64,000 nt of DNA from Pseudomonas extremaustralis (GTDB lineage Bacteria; Pseudomonadota; Gammaproteobacteria; Pseudomonadales; Pseudomonadaceae), in the NCBI RefSeq assembly GCF_900102035.1, contig NZ_LT629689.1, positions 5,924,501-5,988,500 on the forward strand, in the 5' to 3' direction. Below are positions 46,699 to 56,939 of this stretch, piece after piece (position 1 is the stretch's first letter; every line of letters starts with the position of its first letter). A program made the translations under genes and the position numbers. The notes beneath the pieces were generated by a model. That model was not told where the DNA came from, did not search any database, and saw only the letters and a list, made by a program, of their open reading frames with translations.

Positions 46699-49600
46699 AT
46701 GCAGGATGCGGACTCGTTGAAGCCCGGCTTCATGATTATTCACGGCAATCGCTTGGACGATTTACGTGAACTAGCGGTGAGCTGGATGCAGCGCTACCCG
46801 TTGGCCCCTCTGGAAAACGAAGTCGTGCTGGTGCACAGCAACGGCATTGCTCAATGGTTGAAGCTGGCGCTGGCTGAAGATCCGGATAACGGTGGCTGTG
46901 GTATCGCAGCAGCGTTGGATGTACAACTTCCTGCGCGTTTCCTGTGGCAGGCTTACCGGTCTGCCCTGGGGGCCGAGACAACCCCCGAGTCTTCGCCGCT
47001 GGACAAGACTGCACTGAGTTGGCGTCTGATGCGCTTGCTGCCTCAATTGCTCAACAAAACCCATTTCAGCAGCTTGCAGCGTTTCCTTCAGGACGATGAC
47101 GATCAGCGCAAGCGCCATCAACTATCCGAACGTCTGGCGGACCTGTTTGACCAATATCAGGTCTATCGCGCCGATTGGCTGGAGGACTGGGCGGCCGGTC
47201 GTGATCAGCTAAAGCACATCAAAGGCGGTGTGAAACCGCTGGATCCCGACAACCTGTGGCAGGCGGAGCTGTGGCGTGAAGTATTGGCGGATGTAGGCGC
47301 GGGCGCTCTTGAGCAGAGCCGTGCCGGTGTTCACAAGCGTTTTGTCGCACGCCTGCGTGAAGCAGGGCAGCCCCCAAATGGTTTACCTCGGCGTGTGGTG
47401 GTGTTTGGCATTTCATCTATGCCGGCACAGGTTTTGGAAGCCTTGGCCATACTCTCGCGCTACAGCCAGGTGTTGCTGTGCGTGCACAACCCTTGTCGCC
47501 ATCACTGGGGCGATATCGTCGCTGACAAAGACTTGTTGGGCCATGCCTATCGCCGTCAGCCAAACAGAAGTGCTTCTATGGTGGCGAGCCAACATGGCCA
47601 GCCATTGCTCGCCGCTTGGGGTAAGCAAGGTCGCGACTACATCAATTTGCTCGACCACTATGACGAGCCAGCGAGTTATCAACACCTTTTCGAGGGCCTA
47701 AACGGCGGGCGTATCGACCTGTTCAATGACGAGCCACCTTCAAGCCTTCTAGGTCAATTGCAAAGCGACATTCTTGAATTGCGTCCTTTGGCTGAAACTC
47801 GCGAAGTGTGGGCCCCGGTCGACGTGGCACAGGATCGCTCCGTGCGCTTTCACGTGGTCCACAGTGCCCAGCGCGAAGTGGAGGTGCTGCACGATCAGTT
47901 GCTTGCTCGCTTCAGTACCCATCCTGGGCTAAGCCCGCGCGATGTGATTGTGATGGTGCCGGACATCAATGCGTATGCACCGCATATCGAGGCCGTGTTC
48001 GGTCAGGTGCCGCGTCATGATCCTCGTTTTCTGCCATTTACCTTGGCCGACCAGGGGCAGCGTGGCCGCAAGCCGTTGCTGATCGCCCTCGAACACTTGC
48101 TCAAGCTGCCCCATAGCCGTTTTGCCGTCAGCGATATTCTCGACCTGCTGGATGTGCCGGCGCTGCGGGCGCGCTTCGGCATCAAGGAAGCGGATGTGCC
48201 GATTCTGCAGCGCTGGATTGATGGTGCTGGCGTGCGCTGGGGCCTCGATGCGCAGCAGCGCGAGAGCCTGGACATGCCGGCGGGCCTGGAGCAAAACACC
48301 TGGCGCTTTGGGATGCGTCGCATGTTGCTGGGCTACGCTGCCGGCCAGGGGCCTGAGCTGAATGGCATCGAACCGTACGATGAAGTGTCGGGACTGGAAG
48401 CCGCATTGGCGGGGCCGCTGTTGACCTTGCTCGACCACCTGGAAGTTGCCCGCGAAGACCTGAAACAGCCAGCCACACCGGTACTCTGGGTTGAGCGTCT
48501 GCAATCGCTGCTGAAAGTGTTCTTCCGCCCGGTGGGTGATGGCGAAGAGTTGTTGGTCAACCAACTGCTGAAGTTGCTCGACGACTGGTTGCGCACATGT
48601 GAGTCCGCGCAGTTCGACGAACCGCTGCCGTTGTGTGTGATGCATGAAACCTGGCTGGCCGGCATTGAAGAAGGCGGCTTGTCACAACGGTTTCTTGCCG
48701 GCGCGGTGAACTTCTGCACGCTGATGCCGATGCGTGCCATTCCATTCAAGGTGGTGTGCCTGCTGGGCATGAACGATGGCGACTACCCGCGCCAACAACC
48801 ACCCGTTGATTTTGACCTGATGCGCAACGATTACCGTCCGGGCGATCGCTCACGGCGCGAGGATGATCGATACCTGTTGCTTGAGGCGCTGTTATCGGCC
48901 CGAGAGCAGCTGTACGTCAGTTGGGTGGGCCGCAATATTCGCGATAACAGCGAGCGCGTGCCTTCGGTGTTGATCGGTCAACTGCGCGATCATCTGGCCA
49001 GTGGCTGGCGTTTGGCGCAACCCGATGCGACGCCTGATGCGCTGCTGCATGCATTGACTCAGGAACATCCGCTCCAGCCTTTCAGCCCTGCCTACTTTGC
49101 CAATCAGCCCGGGCCCGACGGGTTGTTCACTTACTCCCACGAGTGGCGTGAGGTGCATGACTCACAGGCCGGGCAACCATCGGCCGGTTTGTTGCCTGCG
49201 CTCGCTCAGGACACGCCGTTGACCCTGCGCCAACTGGCCGGGTTTGTCCGTGATCCCGTCGGGGCATTCTTCCAGCAACGGCTCAAGGTCAATTTCGATA
49301 ACGACGAATTGACCAGCCGCGACGACGAAACCTTTCAGCTCGACGGCCTTGAGAACTGGCAACACCAGGACCGGCTCAGCCAGGCGCTCAAGCGTTGGGT
49401 TGAAGAAGACTACCGCCCCGAGAACGCGGTGGCCGAGCTTGATCGCCACGTTCAACGTTTGCAGCGCGAAGGCAAGTTGCCGCTGGGCGGCTTCGGAACC
49501 TTGAGCGCCTCGGCATTGGCCGAGCCGCTGCCGGACATGCTGGAACGTTACCACGCGCAGCTGCAGGCATGGCCTGAAATCGAAGACGGGCAGACGGCGG

Positions 49601-50181
49601 CAACGATTGCCGCGTGCGAACCGGCACCGGGATTGAATGACTGGCTGGGCGGCATTCGCCGTAATGCCCAAGGTCAGCGGGCGTACTTGCAACTGGACAG
49701 CAAGAAGCTGTGCAACGACGACAGTTGGCGCTGGCACAACCTGGTTCGACCCTGGGTGCGGCATCTGGCGTTGCAGTTAAGCGGTTCGGGCTGCGCCACG
49801 ATTCTGGTCAGCTTGAACGGCGATGTGCTGTTCCGGAAAATGTCCGTGCAAGAGGCGCAGGCGCAGTTGCAATCGCTGCTCGACGCCTGGGTGGCGGGCA
49901 TGCGTGAACCGCTGCCGGTTGCCTGTAAAAGTGCATTCGCCTGGCATGAGGAGGTGGGGGGGGACGGCAAAGACAAAGACTCTGCCTTGGACAAGGCCCG
50001 TGAAACATTCGAGGGTGGCTACAAGCGTAAGGGAGAAGCAGAGAATTCCTTCGCCTTGCGCCGCGCCTACGCTGACTTCGACCAGTTATGCGCCTCTGGT
50101 GATTTCGTCACATGGTCCAAGCGGTTGTATGGCGGACTGTTCAACCATCTTTTTTCCAGCCGCGCAGGGAGCGATCAATGA
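46699..50181 (+). CDS. recC: RecBCD subunit RecC
   Basis: An 1160-residue RecC protein, the subunit of exonuclease V that scans for Chi and splits the DNA strands. It has a degenerate superfamily 1 helicase fold: N-terminal HGNRLDDLRELAVSWMQRYP and VLVHSNGIAQWLKLAL, FVCGIS-like VVVFGISSMPAQVLEAL, VVCLLGMNDGDYPRQQ, and ARYEQLYV-like AREQLYVSWVG. GAGGGTGG lies before the ATG. Length and order (recC-recB-recD) fit pseudomonads. It overlaps recB by four bases. The enzyme repairs breaks and degrades linear foreign DNA, and so is both core repair and first-line defence. Confidence 0.96.
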   Translation: MQDADSLKPGFMIIHGNRLDDLRELAVSWMQRYPLAPLENEVVLVHSNGIAQWLKLALAEDPDNGGCGIAAALDVQLPARFLWQAYRSALGAETTPESSPLDKTALSWRLMRLLPQLLNKTHFSSLQRFLQDDDDQRKRHQLSERLADLFDQYQVYRADWLEDWAAGRDQLKHIKGGVKPLDPDNLWQAELWREVLADVGAGALEQSRAGVHKRFVARLREAGQPPNGLPRRVVVFGISSMPAQVLEALAILSRYSQVLLCVHNPCRHHWGDIVADKDLLGHAYRRQPNRSASMVASQHGQPLLAAWGKQGRDYINLLDHYDEPASYQHLFEGLNGGRIDLFNDEPPSSLLGQLQSDILELRPLAETREVWAPVDVAQDRSVRFHVVHSAQREVEVLHDQLLARFSTHPGLSPRDVIVMVPDINAYAPHIEAVFGQVPRHDPRFLPFTLADQGQRGRKPLLIALEHLLKLPHSRFAVSDILDLLDVPALRARFGIKEADVPILQRWIDGAGVRWGLDAQQRESLDMPAGLEQNTWRFGMRRMLLGYAAGQGPELNGIEPYDEVSGLEAALAGPLLTLLDHLEVAREDLKQPATPVLWVERLQSLLKVFFRPVGDGEELLVNQLLKLLDDWLRTCESAQFDEPLPLCVMHETWLAGIEEGGLSQRFLAGAVNFCTLMPMRAIPFKVVCLLGMNDGDYPRQQPPVDFDLMRNDYRPGDRSRREDDRYLLLEALLSAREQLYVSWVGRNIRDNSERVPSVLIGQLRDHLASGWRLAQPDATPDALLHALTQEHPLQPFSPAYFANQPGPDGLFTYSHEWREVHDSQAGQPSAGLLPALAQDTPLTLRQLAGFVRDPVGAFFQQRLKVNFDNDELTSRDDETFQLDGLENWQHQDRLSQALKRWVEEDYRPENAVAELDRHVQRLQREGKLPLGGFGTLSASALAEPLPDMLERYHAQLQAWPEIEDGQTAATIAACEPAPGLNDWLGGIRRNAQGQRAYLQLDSKKLCNDDSWRWHNLVRPWVRHLALQLSGSGCATILVSLNGDVLFRKMSVQEAQAQLQSLLDAWVAGMREPLPVACKSAFAWHEEVGGDGKDKDSALDKARETFEGGYKRKGEAENSFALRRAYADFDQLCASGDFVTWSKRLYGGLFNHLFSSRAGSDQ

Positions 50182-53100
50182 GCCCGGTAAATCTCAACCC
50201 CCTGGACTTTCCATTGCATGGCAGCCGATTGATCGAGGCCAGTGCCGGCACGGGCAAAACCTTCACGATTGCTTTGCTTTATGTGCGCCTGGTGCTGGGG
50301 CATGGCGGCGAAAACGCGTTCAAGGCAGCCCTTACTCCGCCGCAAATCCTGGTGGTGACGTTTACGGACGCCGCTACCCAGGAGCTACGCGACCGTATTC
50401 GTGCGCGCTTGACCGAAGCGGCGCAGTGCTTTCTGGAACCGGATCGCAAACATGACAAGTTGCTGCAGCGACTGCGTGACGAGTACCCGGCGGAGCAGTG
50501 GCCTGACTGCGCTCGTCGCTTGCAATTGGCCGGAGAATGGATGGATGAGGCGGCTGTCTCGACCATCCACGGCTGGTGTTATCGGATGTTGCGTGAGCAC
50601 GCCTTCGACAGTGGCAGCCTGTTCACCCAGACGCTGGAAACCGACCAGAGCGAGTTGCTGGCCGAGGTGGTCCGGGATTATTGGCGTCGGCGTTTCTATG
50701 CGTTGCCTGTGGAGCAGGCACGTGCGATCAGTGATTGTTTCAAAAGCCCCCAGGAGCTGGGGGATGCGCTCGGTTCGTTGCTGACCCGCCGGGACGCGAC
50801 TTATCAATACAAAGCCCAGCCTCTTGAAGCCCCTGGGTCTTTGCAGGCATTGCTCCAGGAACCGGGTGAGTGGTACGGATCAGTCGGTGAACTGGAGCGT
50901 AATGCTCGCCAGCTTTGGCTTGAACATCAGGACGAGCTTGAAGATCTGTTGCGCAGCATGCGTCCTCACATGAGCGGCAACGTCTACCGAAAAATTAAAC
51001 AGGATGACGTCTTCAACGGTCTTCTGAACAAACTGGCGCAGTGGTCCAAGGGGCAGCCGGCACCGCACAACGTGCACGCCTTCGGTCAGACAGGCATCAC
51101 ACTGAACGGAAACGCCGTGGTGCATGAGCACCCGGCGTTCAAGGCGATCGATCTGTGGGTCGAACAACGCGACGCTAAAGTCGATATCCGCGCTCAACTG
51201 TTGCTGCATGCCTTGCATGAGGTGCGCGAGCGCTTTGATGAAGAAAAGCTGCTCCGTGCCGAAATCGGTTTCGACGACCTGCTCAATCGTCTTGACCAGG
51301 CCTTGCAAGGCCCGTCCGGCCCGCGTCTGGCCGAGACCATTCGCCAGCAGTATCCGGTGGCCTTGATCGATGAATTCCAGGACACCGATCCGGTTCAATA
51401 CCGGATCTTCGAAACCATTTACCGTATCCCGGACAACCTGGATGACTGCGGCCTGTTCATGATCGGCGACCCGAAACAGGCTATTTATTCCTTCCGTGGC
51501 GCGGATATTTTCACTTATCTGCAGGCGCGAGAGGCCACGGCTGGCCGTCATTACACGCTGGGGACCAACTATCGTTCCACCAGGGCGATGGTCGATGCGG
51601 CCAACCACTGCTTCCATTACGCCGAAATCCAGCCTCGGGGCGCGTTTCGATTCGCTACGCAAGACCATGGCAACCCGGTGCCGTTCAACGCCGTGCAGGC
51701 CAATGGGCGCGACGATGTGTTGCAGATCAAGGGTACGGATCAACCGGCCTTGACGTTCTGGCAGCTGGAAACCGAGGGCGTGGTCAATAATGCCACCTAC
51801 CTGCGCAAAGCCGCTGAAGCCTCGGCATCGGCGATTCAGGCCTGGCTTGATCCCGCTGCAACCGAGCGATCCGGTTTGCGCAATGACGAAGGTGAACTCG
51901 TTGCCTTGCGGCCCGCCGATATCGCCATTCTGGTACGCAACCGCAAGGAGGCTGAAGCCATTCGCAAAGCCCTGGCGCATCGGCAGCTGGCCAGCGTTTA
52001 TCTCTCCGATAGGGACTCGGTTTTCGAAAGCGAGGAGGCCAAAGACCTGCTGTATATCCTGCGGGCATGCGCTCAACCGACCAGCGATCGGCTGGTGCGA
52101 GCGGCGATGGCGACCCGTAGCGTCGGGCTGTCATGGCAGACGCTGGAGCAATTGAACCAGGATGAAATGTTCTGGGAGCAACAGGTGCTGTTGTTCCGGG
52201 ATTTGCGTGTCTTGTGGCAGCAACAAGGCGTTCTGCCAATGCTGCGCAAGCTGCTGGCCACGTTCAAGGTACCGGCCCGTTTGCTTCTGGAGGATCACGG
52301 TGAGCGTCGCTTGACCAACCTGCTGCACCTGGCCGAATGGTTGCAGCGCAGTGCTGCCGAACTCGATGGCGAGCATGCGTTGATCCGCCACTTGGCTGAG
52401 CAGGTAGAAGGCCAGAGTGAAGAAGAAATTCTGCGTCTTGAAAGCGATTCGGACCTGATCAAAGTGATCACCGTGCACAAGTCCAAAGGGCTGGAGTACC
52501 CCTTGGTGCTGCTGCCGTTCGCCTGTAGCGCCAGAGCCATCGATGGTCGAAGCACCACACCCCCCATGTTCCACGACGACAAGGGGTTGGTGATCGAGTT
52601 GATCAAGGGAGACTTGGCCAAACCGGCGCAGGAAATTGCCAACGATGAGCGCATGGGCGAAGAGATGCGCCTGCTCTACGTCGCCCTGACCCGAGCGCGT
52701 TATGCCACCTGGATCTGTGTGGCGCCTCAGGGCTTCAAGGCTGGCGGTGCATCGACGGAACTGCACAAGGCGGGTTTGGGCTACATGCTGGCGGGTGAGA
52801 AATCGATCGCCGCCGTTCAATTGCCTGACATGGTCGCGGCATTGGCCAGCGGCTGCTCAGACATTGCCGTGTGCGCAGCCCCCGTGCCGTCCGACGATGT
52901 GCATACGGCGCCCACTCCACCGCAGGTGGGGCCGGCATTGCGCCCGCTGCACAAGCTCGCGGCGAACTGGTGGATCGCCAGTTACTCGGCGTTGTCCATT
53001 GCCGACGGTAATGTGTTGATGGGCGCGGAACCGGGTGTCAGCCTTGAGCCGGCGACCGCGCTGGAAGCCAATTTGCAGGAGGAAGGCGAAATAGAGGCCT

Positions 53101-53852
53101 TGCCTGCAGGGGCCGGGATTCACGGGTTCCCTCGGGGTGCAGGACCGGGCACCTTTCTGCACGGGTTGTTCGAATGGGCCGGCCGCGAAGGTTTCGCCAA
53201 GGCGGCTGGAGATCCGATCACCCTGCATAATACCGTTGCCCGACGCTGCAACCTGCGCGATTGGGAAACCTGGATCGAGCCACTGTCCGCCTGGCTGGGC
53301 AGCTACCTGAATGCGCCACTGCGGTTCAACGGTACCCAATGCAAGCTCTCGACCCTGAACACCTATCAGGTAGAGATGGAGTTCTGGTTTTCCAGCCGCT
53401 CCGTGAACGTTCAGCGTCTTGATGCCCTGGTGCGCCAACATACATTGGGTGGTGCACCGCGCCCTGTGCTGGCGCCCAATGAGTTGAACGGCATGTTCAA
53501 AGGCTTCATCGACCTTACGTTTGAACATCAGGGGCGCTACTACGTGGCGGACTACAAATCCAACTGGCTGGGCAGCAACGACCAGGCCTACGACGCCGAA
53601 GCGATGATCGAGACGATGCTGGACAAGCGTTACGACCTGCAACTGTGCCTGTACCTGTTGGCCCTGCATCGCCAGCTCAAGCTGCGCCTTGCGGGGTATG
53701 ACTACGAACAGCACATGGGCGGGGCGGTGTACCTGTTCGTCCGTGGGCACCAGGCGCCCACCCATGGCGTGCATTTCGAAAGGCCGCCACGGCAGTTGAT
53801 TGAACAGCTTGACCAACTCTTCATGGGGCAACACGCGGAGGCCAGCGCATGA
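50178..53852 (+). CDS. recB: RecBCD subunit RecB, helicase-nuclease
   Basis: A 1224-residue superfamily 1A 3'-5' helicase fused to the single nuclease of RecBCD. Walker A ASAGTGKT is at residues 21-28, motif II lies in LIDEFQDTDPVQYRIF, motif III region in MIGDPKQAIYSFRGAD, motif IV/V in TVHKSKGLEYPLVLLP, and VALTRARYA is motif VI. The C-terminal nuclease has GFIDL and DYKSNWLG (Asp1125, Lys1127). All catalytic residues that I can check are intact. ATG 50178 overlaps the recC stop; longer frames upstream fall inside recC. Confidence 0.96.
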   Translation: MSPVNLNPLDFPLHGSRLIEASAGTGKTFTIALLYVRLVLGHGGENAFKAALTPPQILVVTFTDAATQELRDRIRARLTEAAQCFLEPDRKHDKLLQRLRDEYPAEQWPDCARRLQLAGEWMDEAAVSTIHGWCYRMLREHAFDSGSLFTQTLETDQSELLAEVVRDYWRRRFYALPVEQARAISDCFKSPQELGDALGSLLTRRDATYQYKAQPLEAPGSLQALLQEPGEWYGSVGELERNARQLWLEHQDELEDLLRSMRPHMSGNVYRKIKQDDVFNGLLNKLAQWSKGQPAPHNVHAFGQTGITLNGNAVVHEHPAFKAIDLWVEQRDAKVDIRAQLLLHALHEVRERFDEEKLLRAEIGFDDLLNRLDQALQGPSGPRLAETIRQQYPVALIDEFQDTDPVQYRIFETIYRIPDNLDDCGLFMIGDPKQAIYSFRGADIFTYLQAREATAGRHYTLGTNYRSTRAMVDAANHCFHYAEIQPRGAFRFATQDHGNPVPFNAVQANGRDDVLQIKGTDQPALTFWQLETEGVVNNATYLRKAAEASASAIQAWLDPAATERSGLRNDEGELVALRPADIAILVRNRKEAEAIRKALAHRQLASVYLSDRDSVFESEEAKDLLYILRACAQPTSDRLVRAAMATRSVGLSWQTLEQLNQDEMFWEQQVLLFRDLRVLWQQQGVLPMLRKLLATFKVPARLLLEDHGERRLTNLLHLAEWLQRSAAELDGEHALIRHLAEQVEGQSEEEILRLESDSDLIKVITVHKSKGLEYPLVLLPFACSARAIDGRSTTPPMFHDDKGLVIELIKGDLAKPAQEIANDERMGEEMRLLYVALTRARYATWICVAPQGFKAGGASTELHKAGLGYMLAGEKSIAAVQLPDMVAALASGCSDIAVCAAPVPSDDVHTAPTPPQVGPALRPLHKLAANWWIASYSALSIADGNVLMGAEPGVSLEPATALEANLQEEGEIEALPAGAGIHGFPRGAGPGTFLHGLFEWAGREGFAKAAGDPITLHNTVARRCNLRDWETWIEPLSAWLGSYLNAPLRFNGTQCKLSTLNTYQVEMEFWFSSRSVNVQRLDALVRQHTLGGAPRPVLAPNELNGMFKGFIDLTFEHQGRYYVADYKSNWLGSNDQAYDAEAMIETMLDKRYDLQLCLYLLALHRQLKLRLAGYDYEQHMGGAVYLFVRGHQAPTHGVHFERPPRQLIEQLDQLFMGQHAEASA

Positions 53853-55942
53853 GCCAGACCCTTAAGCAGCTGAGCAACAGCCAGAGCAACGTTGATCACC
53901 CGCTGTTGTTCGTTGGCGATGCCGACAGCAGCGAGCTGCTGCATCAACTCGACAATTGGGTGAACCGAGGCTGGTTGCGCGCACTGGATCGCTCATTCGC
54001 CACCTTCATACTTGAACAGGATCTTCAGGCCCAGGCCAGTGTGTTGCTGGCCGCCGCAATGACCAGTCATCAACTGGGTCGCGGGCATTCCTGCCTGGAT
54101 CTGGTCGCTACCCTGCAAGCGCCTGACTTTGTGTTGTCGTTACCTCCTGAAGGGGAGGAGGGCGGTCAATTGCCGTCGCAATGGTTGTTGGGCCTGGATG
54201 TCGCGCAATGGCGCCGAGCGTTGTGCTTGAGCACGATGGTGGAGGATCGAGACGAGCCGCAGCGATTCCCGGAGCGGCCGCTGGTGTTGACCGGACAGCG
54301 TCTGTACCTGCGTCGTTACTGGAACTATGAGCGCAGCATTGCCCAGGCGCTGAGCGCCCGTTTGAGCGTGGACGTGGTAACACCGGAAAAACTTTCCGGT
54401 CGGCTCGACGCCTTGTTCCCTGACACCTTCAAAGTCAACGATGAACGCCACAGCGACTGGCAAAAAATTGCTTGCGCACTGGCGGCGCGAGGCAATTTCA
54501 GTGTGATCACTGGCGGTCCGGGCACAGGCAAGACCACCTCGGTAGTGCGTCTGCTGGGGCTGCTGCAAACCCCCGCCGTAGAGGAAGGAAAACCTCTGCG
54601 AATTCGTCTCGCCGCACCCACCGGCAAGGCCGCTGCACGCTTGTCAGAATCCATCGGCAAAGCCGTCCGTGAGTTGCCTGTCAGCGCCGCGGTGCAGGAG
54701 GCGATCCCGACGGATGTTTCCACATTGCACCGTCTGTTGGGCAGTCGACCGGATTCGCGCAACTTCATTCACCACCGCGATAAACCTCTGGAACTGGATG
54801 TGTTGGTGGTCGATGAAGCGTCGATGATTGACCTGGAAATGATGGCTTGCTTGCTCGATGCCTTGCCTCGGCAGGCGCGCTTGATTCTGTTGGGTGACAA
54901 GGATCAGCTGGCATCGGTGGATGCAGGCTCCGTGTTGGGCGACCTTTGTCGCAACGCTGAAGCCGGCGGCTATAGTGAGCAAACAGTTGCCTGGCTGGAA
55001 GCCCACAGTGGCGAGTCGGTCAGCGCTCCGGGGTTGCAAACGGCAGTCGGTGCTGGCGATCCGCTGGCCCAGCAAACCGTCATGCTGCGCTACTCCCGAC
55101 GCTTCGACGCCCAGCAGGGCATTGGGCGTCTGGCCAAGCTGGTCAATGAGAAAAACGCCGCCGAAGCACGAAGCCTGCTTGATCAGCAATTACCTCAGCT
55201 GTTGAACCTCAAGTTGCGAGGCGAGCATGATGCCGCACTCACCGAGTTGATTATCAACGGCAAAGGTGATGCTCCTGGTTATCGCCATTACCTTGAGCAG
55301 CTACGAGACCAGCGTCCTGCGAAAGACACTCCCTGGGATAGTTCCCTCTGGGCCGGTTGGGCTGGCAAAGTATTGGGCGCATTTGATGAGTTCCGTCTGC
55401 TCTGTGCGCTGCGTCGCGGGCCTTGGGGTGTCGAGGGACTGAATCAACGAGTGGCCGCCGAACTGCGCCGCTGTGAGTTGTTGTCGGGGGACCAGGGTTG
55501 GTACGAAGGGCGACCGGTACTTGTCACCCGCAATGATTACAGCCTGAGCTTGATGAATGGTGACATCGGCATTGCTCTCTGGGTACCGGGTCCCTCTGCA
55601 GAACGGGTTCTGCGTGTGGCCTTCCCGCGAAACGATGGCAGCGGCGGCGTACGTTTCGTGATGCCGAGTCGGCTGGTGGAGGTTGAGACCGTTTTCGCCA
55701 TGACGGTGCACAAGTCCCAGGGGTCGGAGTTCAACCATACGGCTCTGGTATTGCCCGATTCGCTGAACCCTGTGCTGACCAAGGAGCTGTTGTACACCGC
55801 CATCACCCGTGCCAAGCATTGGTTCAGCCTGGTTGAAGCCAGTCCGGGCGTATTTGAAGGGGCGGTGAGTCGCAATGTGCAGCGAACCAGTGGGCTGGCG
55901 CTGCAACTGCAAGATGAGCTGGCAAAACTTCAACGCACCTGA
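53849..55942 (+). CDS. recD: RecBCD subunit RecD, 5'-3' helicase
   Basis: A 697-residue superfamily 1B helicase, the fast 5'-3' motor of RecBCD. Walker A is GGPGTGKT at residues 222-229, motif II is VVDEASMIDLEMM, motif III LLGDKDQLASVDAG, and the C-terminal VHKSQGSEF and YTAITRAKHW are motifs V and VI. It overlaps recB by four bases. The last 13 bases overlap, in convergent orientation, the end of a small gene. A decayed second copy of its 3' end is found at 46010-46246. Confidence 0.96.
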   Translation: MSQTLKQLSNSQSNVDHPLLFVGDADSSELLHQLDNWVNRGWLRALDRSFATFILEQDLQAQASVLLAAAMTSHQLGRGHSCLDLVATLQAPDFVLSLPPEGEEGGQLPSQWLLGLDVAQWRRALCLSTMVEDRDEPQRFPERPLVLTGQRLYLRRYWNYERSIAQALSARLSVDVVTPEKLSGRLDALFPDTFKVNDERHSDWQKIACALAARGNFSVITGGPGTGKTTSVVRLLGLLQTPAVEEGKPLRIRLAAPTGKAAARLSESIGKAVRELPVSAAVQEAIPTDVSTLHRLLGSRPDSRNFIHHRDKPLELDVLVVDEASMIDLEMMACLLDALPRQARLILLGDKDQLASVDAGSVLGDLCRNAEAGGYSEQTVAWLEAHSGESVSAPGLQTAVGAGDPLAQQTVMLRYSRRFDAQQGIGRLAKLVNEKNAAEARSLLDQQLPQLLNLKLRGEHDAALTELIINGKGDAPGYRHYLEQLRDQRPAKDTPWDSSLWAGWAGKVLGAFDEFRLLCALRRGPWGVEGLNQRVAAELRRCELLSGDQGWYEGRPVLVTRNDYSLSLMNGDIGIALWVPGPSAERVLRVAFPRNDGSGGVRFVMPSRLVEVETVFAMTVHKSQGSEFNHTALVLPDSLNPVLTKELLYTAITRAKHWFSLVEASPGVFEGAVSRNVQRTSGLALQLQDELAKLQRT

Positions 55943-56094
55943 GTGGGGGCGTTCAGGCATTTGTAGCCTGGATACTGGGCTTCAGCGGTGACCTTTGCCA
56001 TGGCAGAGGTCACCGCTTGAACCGTGATGGTGAAGTTGGCTTGGGGGCCGGCGGTGGCAACCACACGTTGCATGAAGGCTTTGTAGGTTTTCAT
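55930..56094 (-). CDS. Small conserved protein convergent with recD
   Basis: A 54-residue protein starting MKTYKAFMQRVVATAG and continuing with FTITVQA and KVTAEAQYPGYKC. The composition suggests a small soluble alpha/beta fold. GAGGA precedes the ATG. It overlaps the recD stop by 13 bases on the opposite strand. A damaged copy with the same overlap exists at 46234-46396, which shows that the arrangement is old and that the reading frame was under selection (differences fall mainly in third positions). Function unknown. Confidence 0.75.
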   Translation of the reverse strand: MKTYKAFMQRVVATAGPQANFTITVQAVTSAMAKVTAEAQYPGYKCLNAPTQVR

Positions 56095-56119
56095 GGCGCT
56101 GTCCTCGATGGCGATGGGA

Positions 56120-56836
56120 TTACGCTGCTTCACCGTTGCCGCGCTGGCTGGTGATCTTTACCGCTCGACCGAGCGCGAAGAGCACCATGTCGATGTTCAC
56201 CACGAATCCAGGTTCGGCATCCTGACGCTCTTTGAAGTGCTCGCAGAGCCAGCGTTTGTAGCGTTCGATGCAGGCGACATCCTTGTCCCAGTTGATCTTC
56301 TTGCGAATGGTCTTGATCTTGGAAAAGTCTGGGTCGTTGATCTGCTCATAGAGTTCGAAGGCACGAAGCACGTGCTGATCGACAATGGATTCCGAGCGAT
56401 CAGCCAGGTGCCGACCGAACTGTCTGAATACCTGGCCTGGGCCGTTAGTCAGCGATGTTGGTCTGACATCGGCTGCACCTTTGATGATGTGCGCCACCTT
56501 TTGCAGGTCGCCGTTTTTCCAAACCAGGGCGTAGAGCAGCTTTTCCAGAGGAGTTTCCAGTTTGGCGCTGAGGTCCGCATGCAAGCGAAGATCGTTGCCA
56601 ACCTTAGTCATGAGGGAACTGATGTCGTGGTCCGTCAACTTCAACTGCAATTCTGGGTACTTGTTGCGGTCCATCTGCCATCTTTCCAGCAGGGGATCGG
56701 ACGTCAGTATCTTTTTCAGGTCGGACACTTTGTCGGCGTTCAGTATCTCGGTGAACGTGGTTTCCACCAGCTTCAGGGCTTCCAGATTATTCAATATCGC
56801 GTTCTCTCGTGGGGTCTGATACAGAGCTTGATTCAC
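56120..56836 (-). CDS. Uncharacterised protein downstream of the WYL regulator
   Basis: A 238-residue soluble protein, mostly helical, that I do not recognise. Segments such as KLETPLEKLLYALVWKNGDL and HIIKGAADV are conserved-looking, and the C-terminal half includes RYKRWLCEHFKERQDAEPG. No membrane segment or enzyme motif is apparent. It lies about 100 bases after the WYL regulator on the same strand and so is probably in its operon. The frame opens with GTG at 56836 without a good ribosome binding site; a TTG about 15 codons further in could be the true start. It may be an effector or adaptor controlled by the WYL protein, which is inference. Confidence 0.7.
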   Translation of the reverse strand: MNQALYQTPRENAILNNLEALKLVETTFTEILNADKVSDLKKILTSDPLLERWQMDRNKYPELQLKLTDHDISSLMTKVGNDLRLHADLSAKLETPLEKLLYALVWKNGDLQKVAHIIKGAADVRPTSLTNGPGQVFRQFGRHLADRSESIVDQHVLRAFELYEQINDPDFSKIKTIRKKINWDKDVACIERYKRWLCEHFKERQDAEPGFVVNIDMVLFALGRAVKITSQRGNGEAA

Positions 56837-56939
56837 TCGTGCGACAGATCATGTCGCACTGCGTCAGGGCTCGGTATTTTTTGGAGTCGAGTGCCAGCGG
56901 CAAGGTTGTCGCGAACAGGGCAGTCGAAAGGGACCGGTA

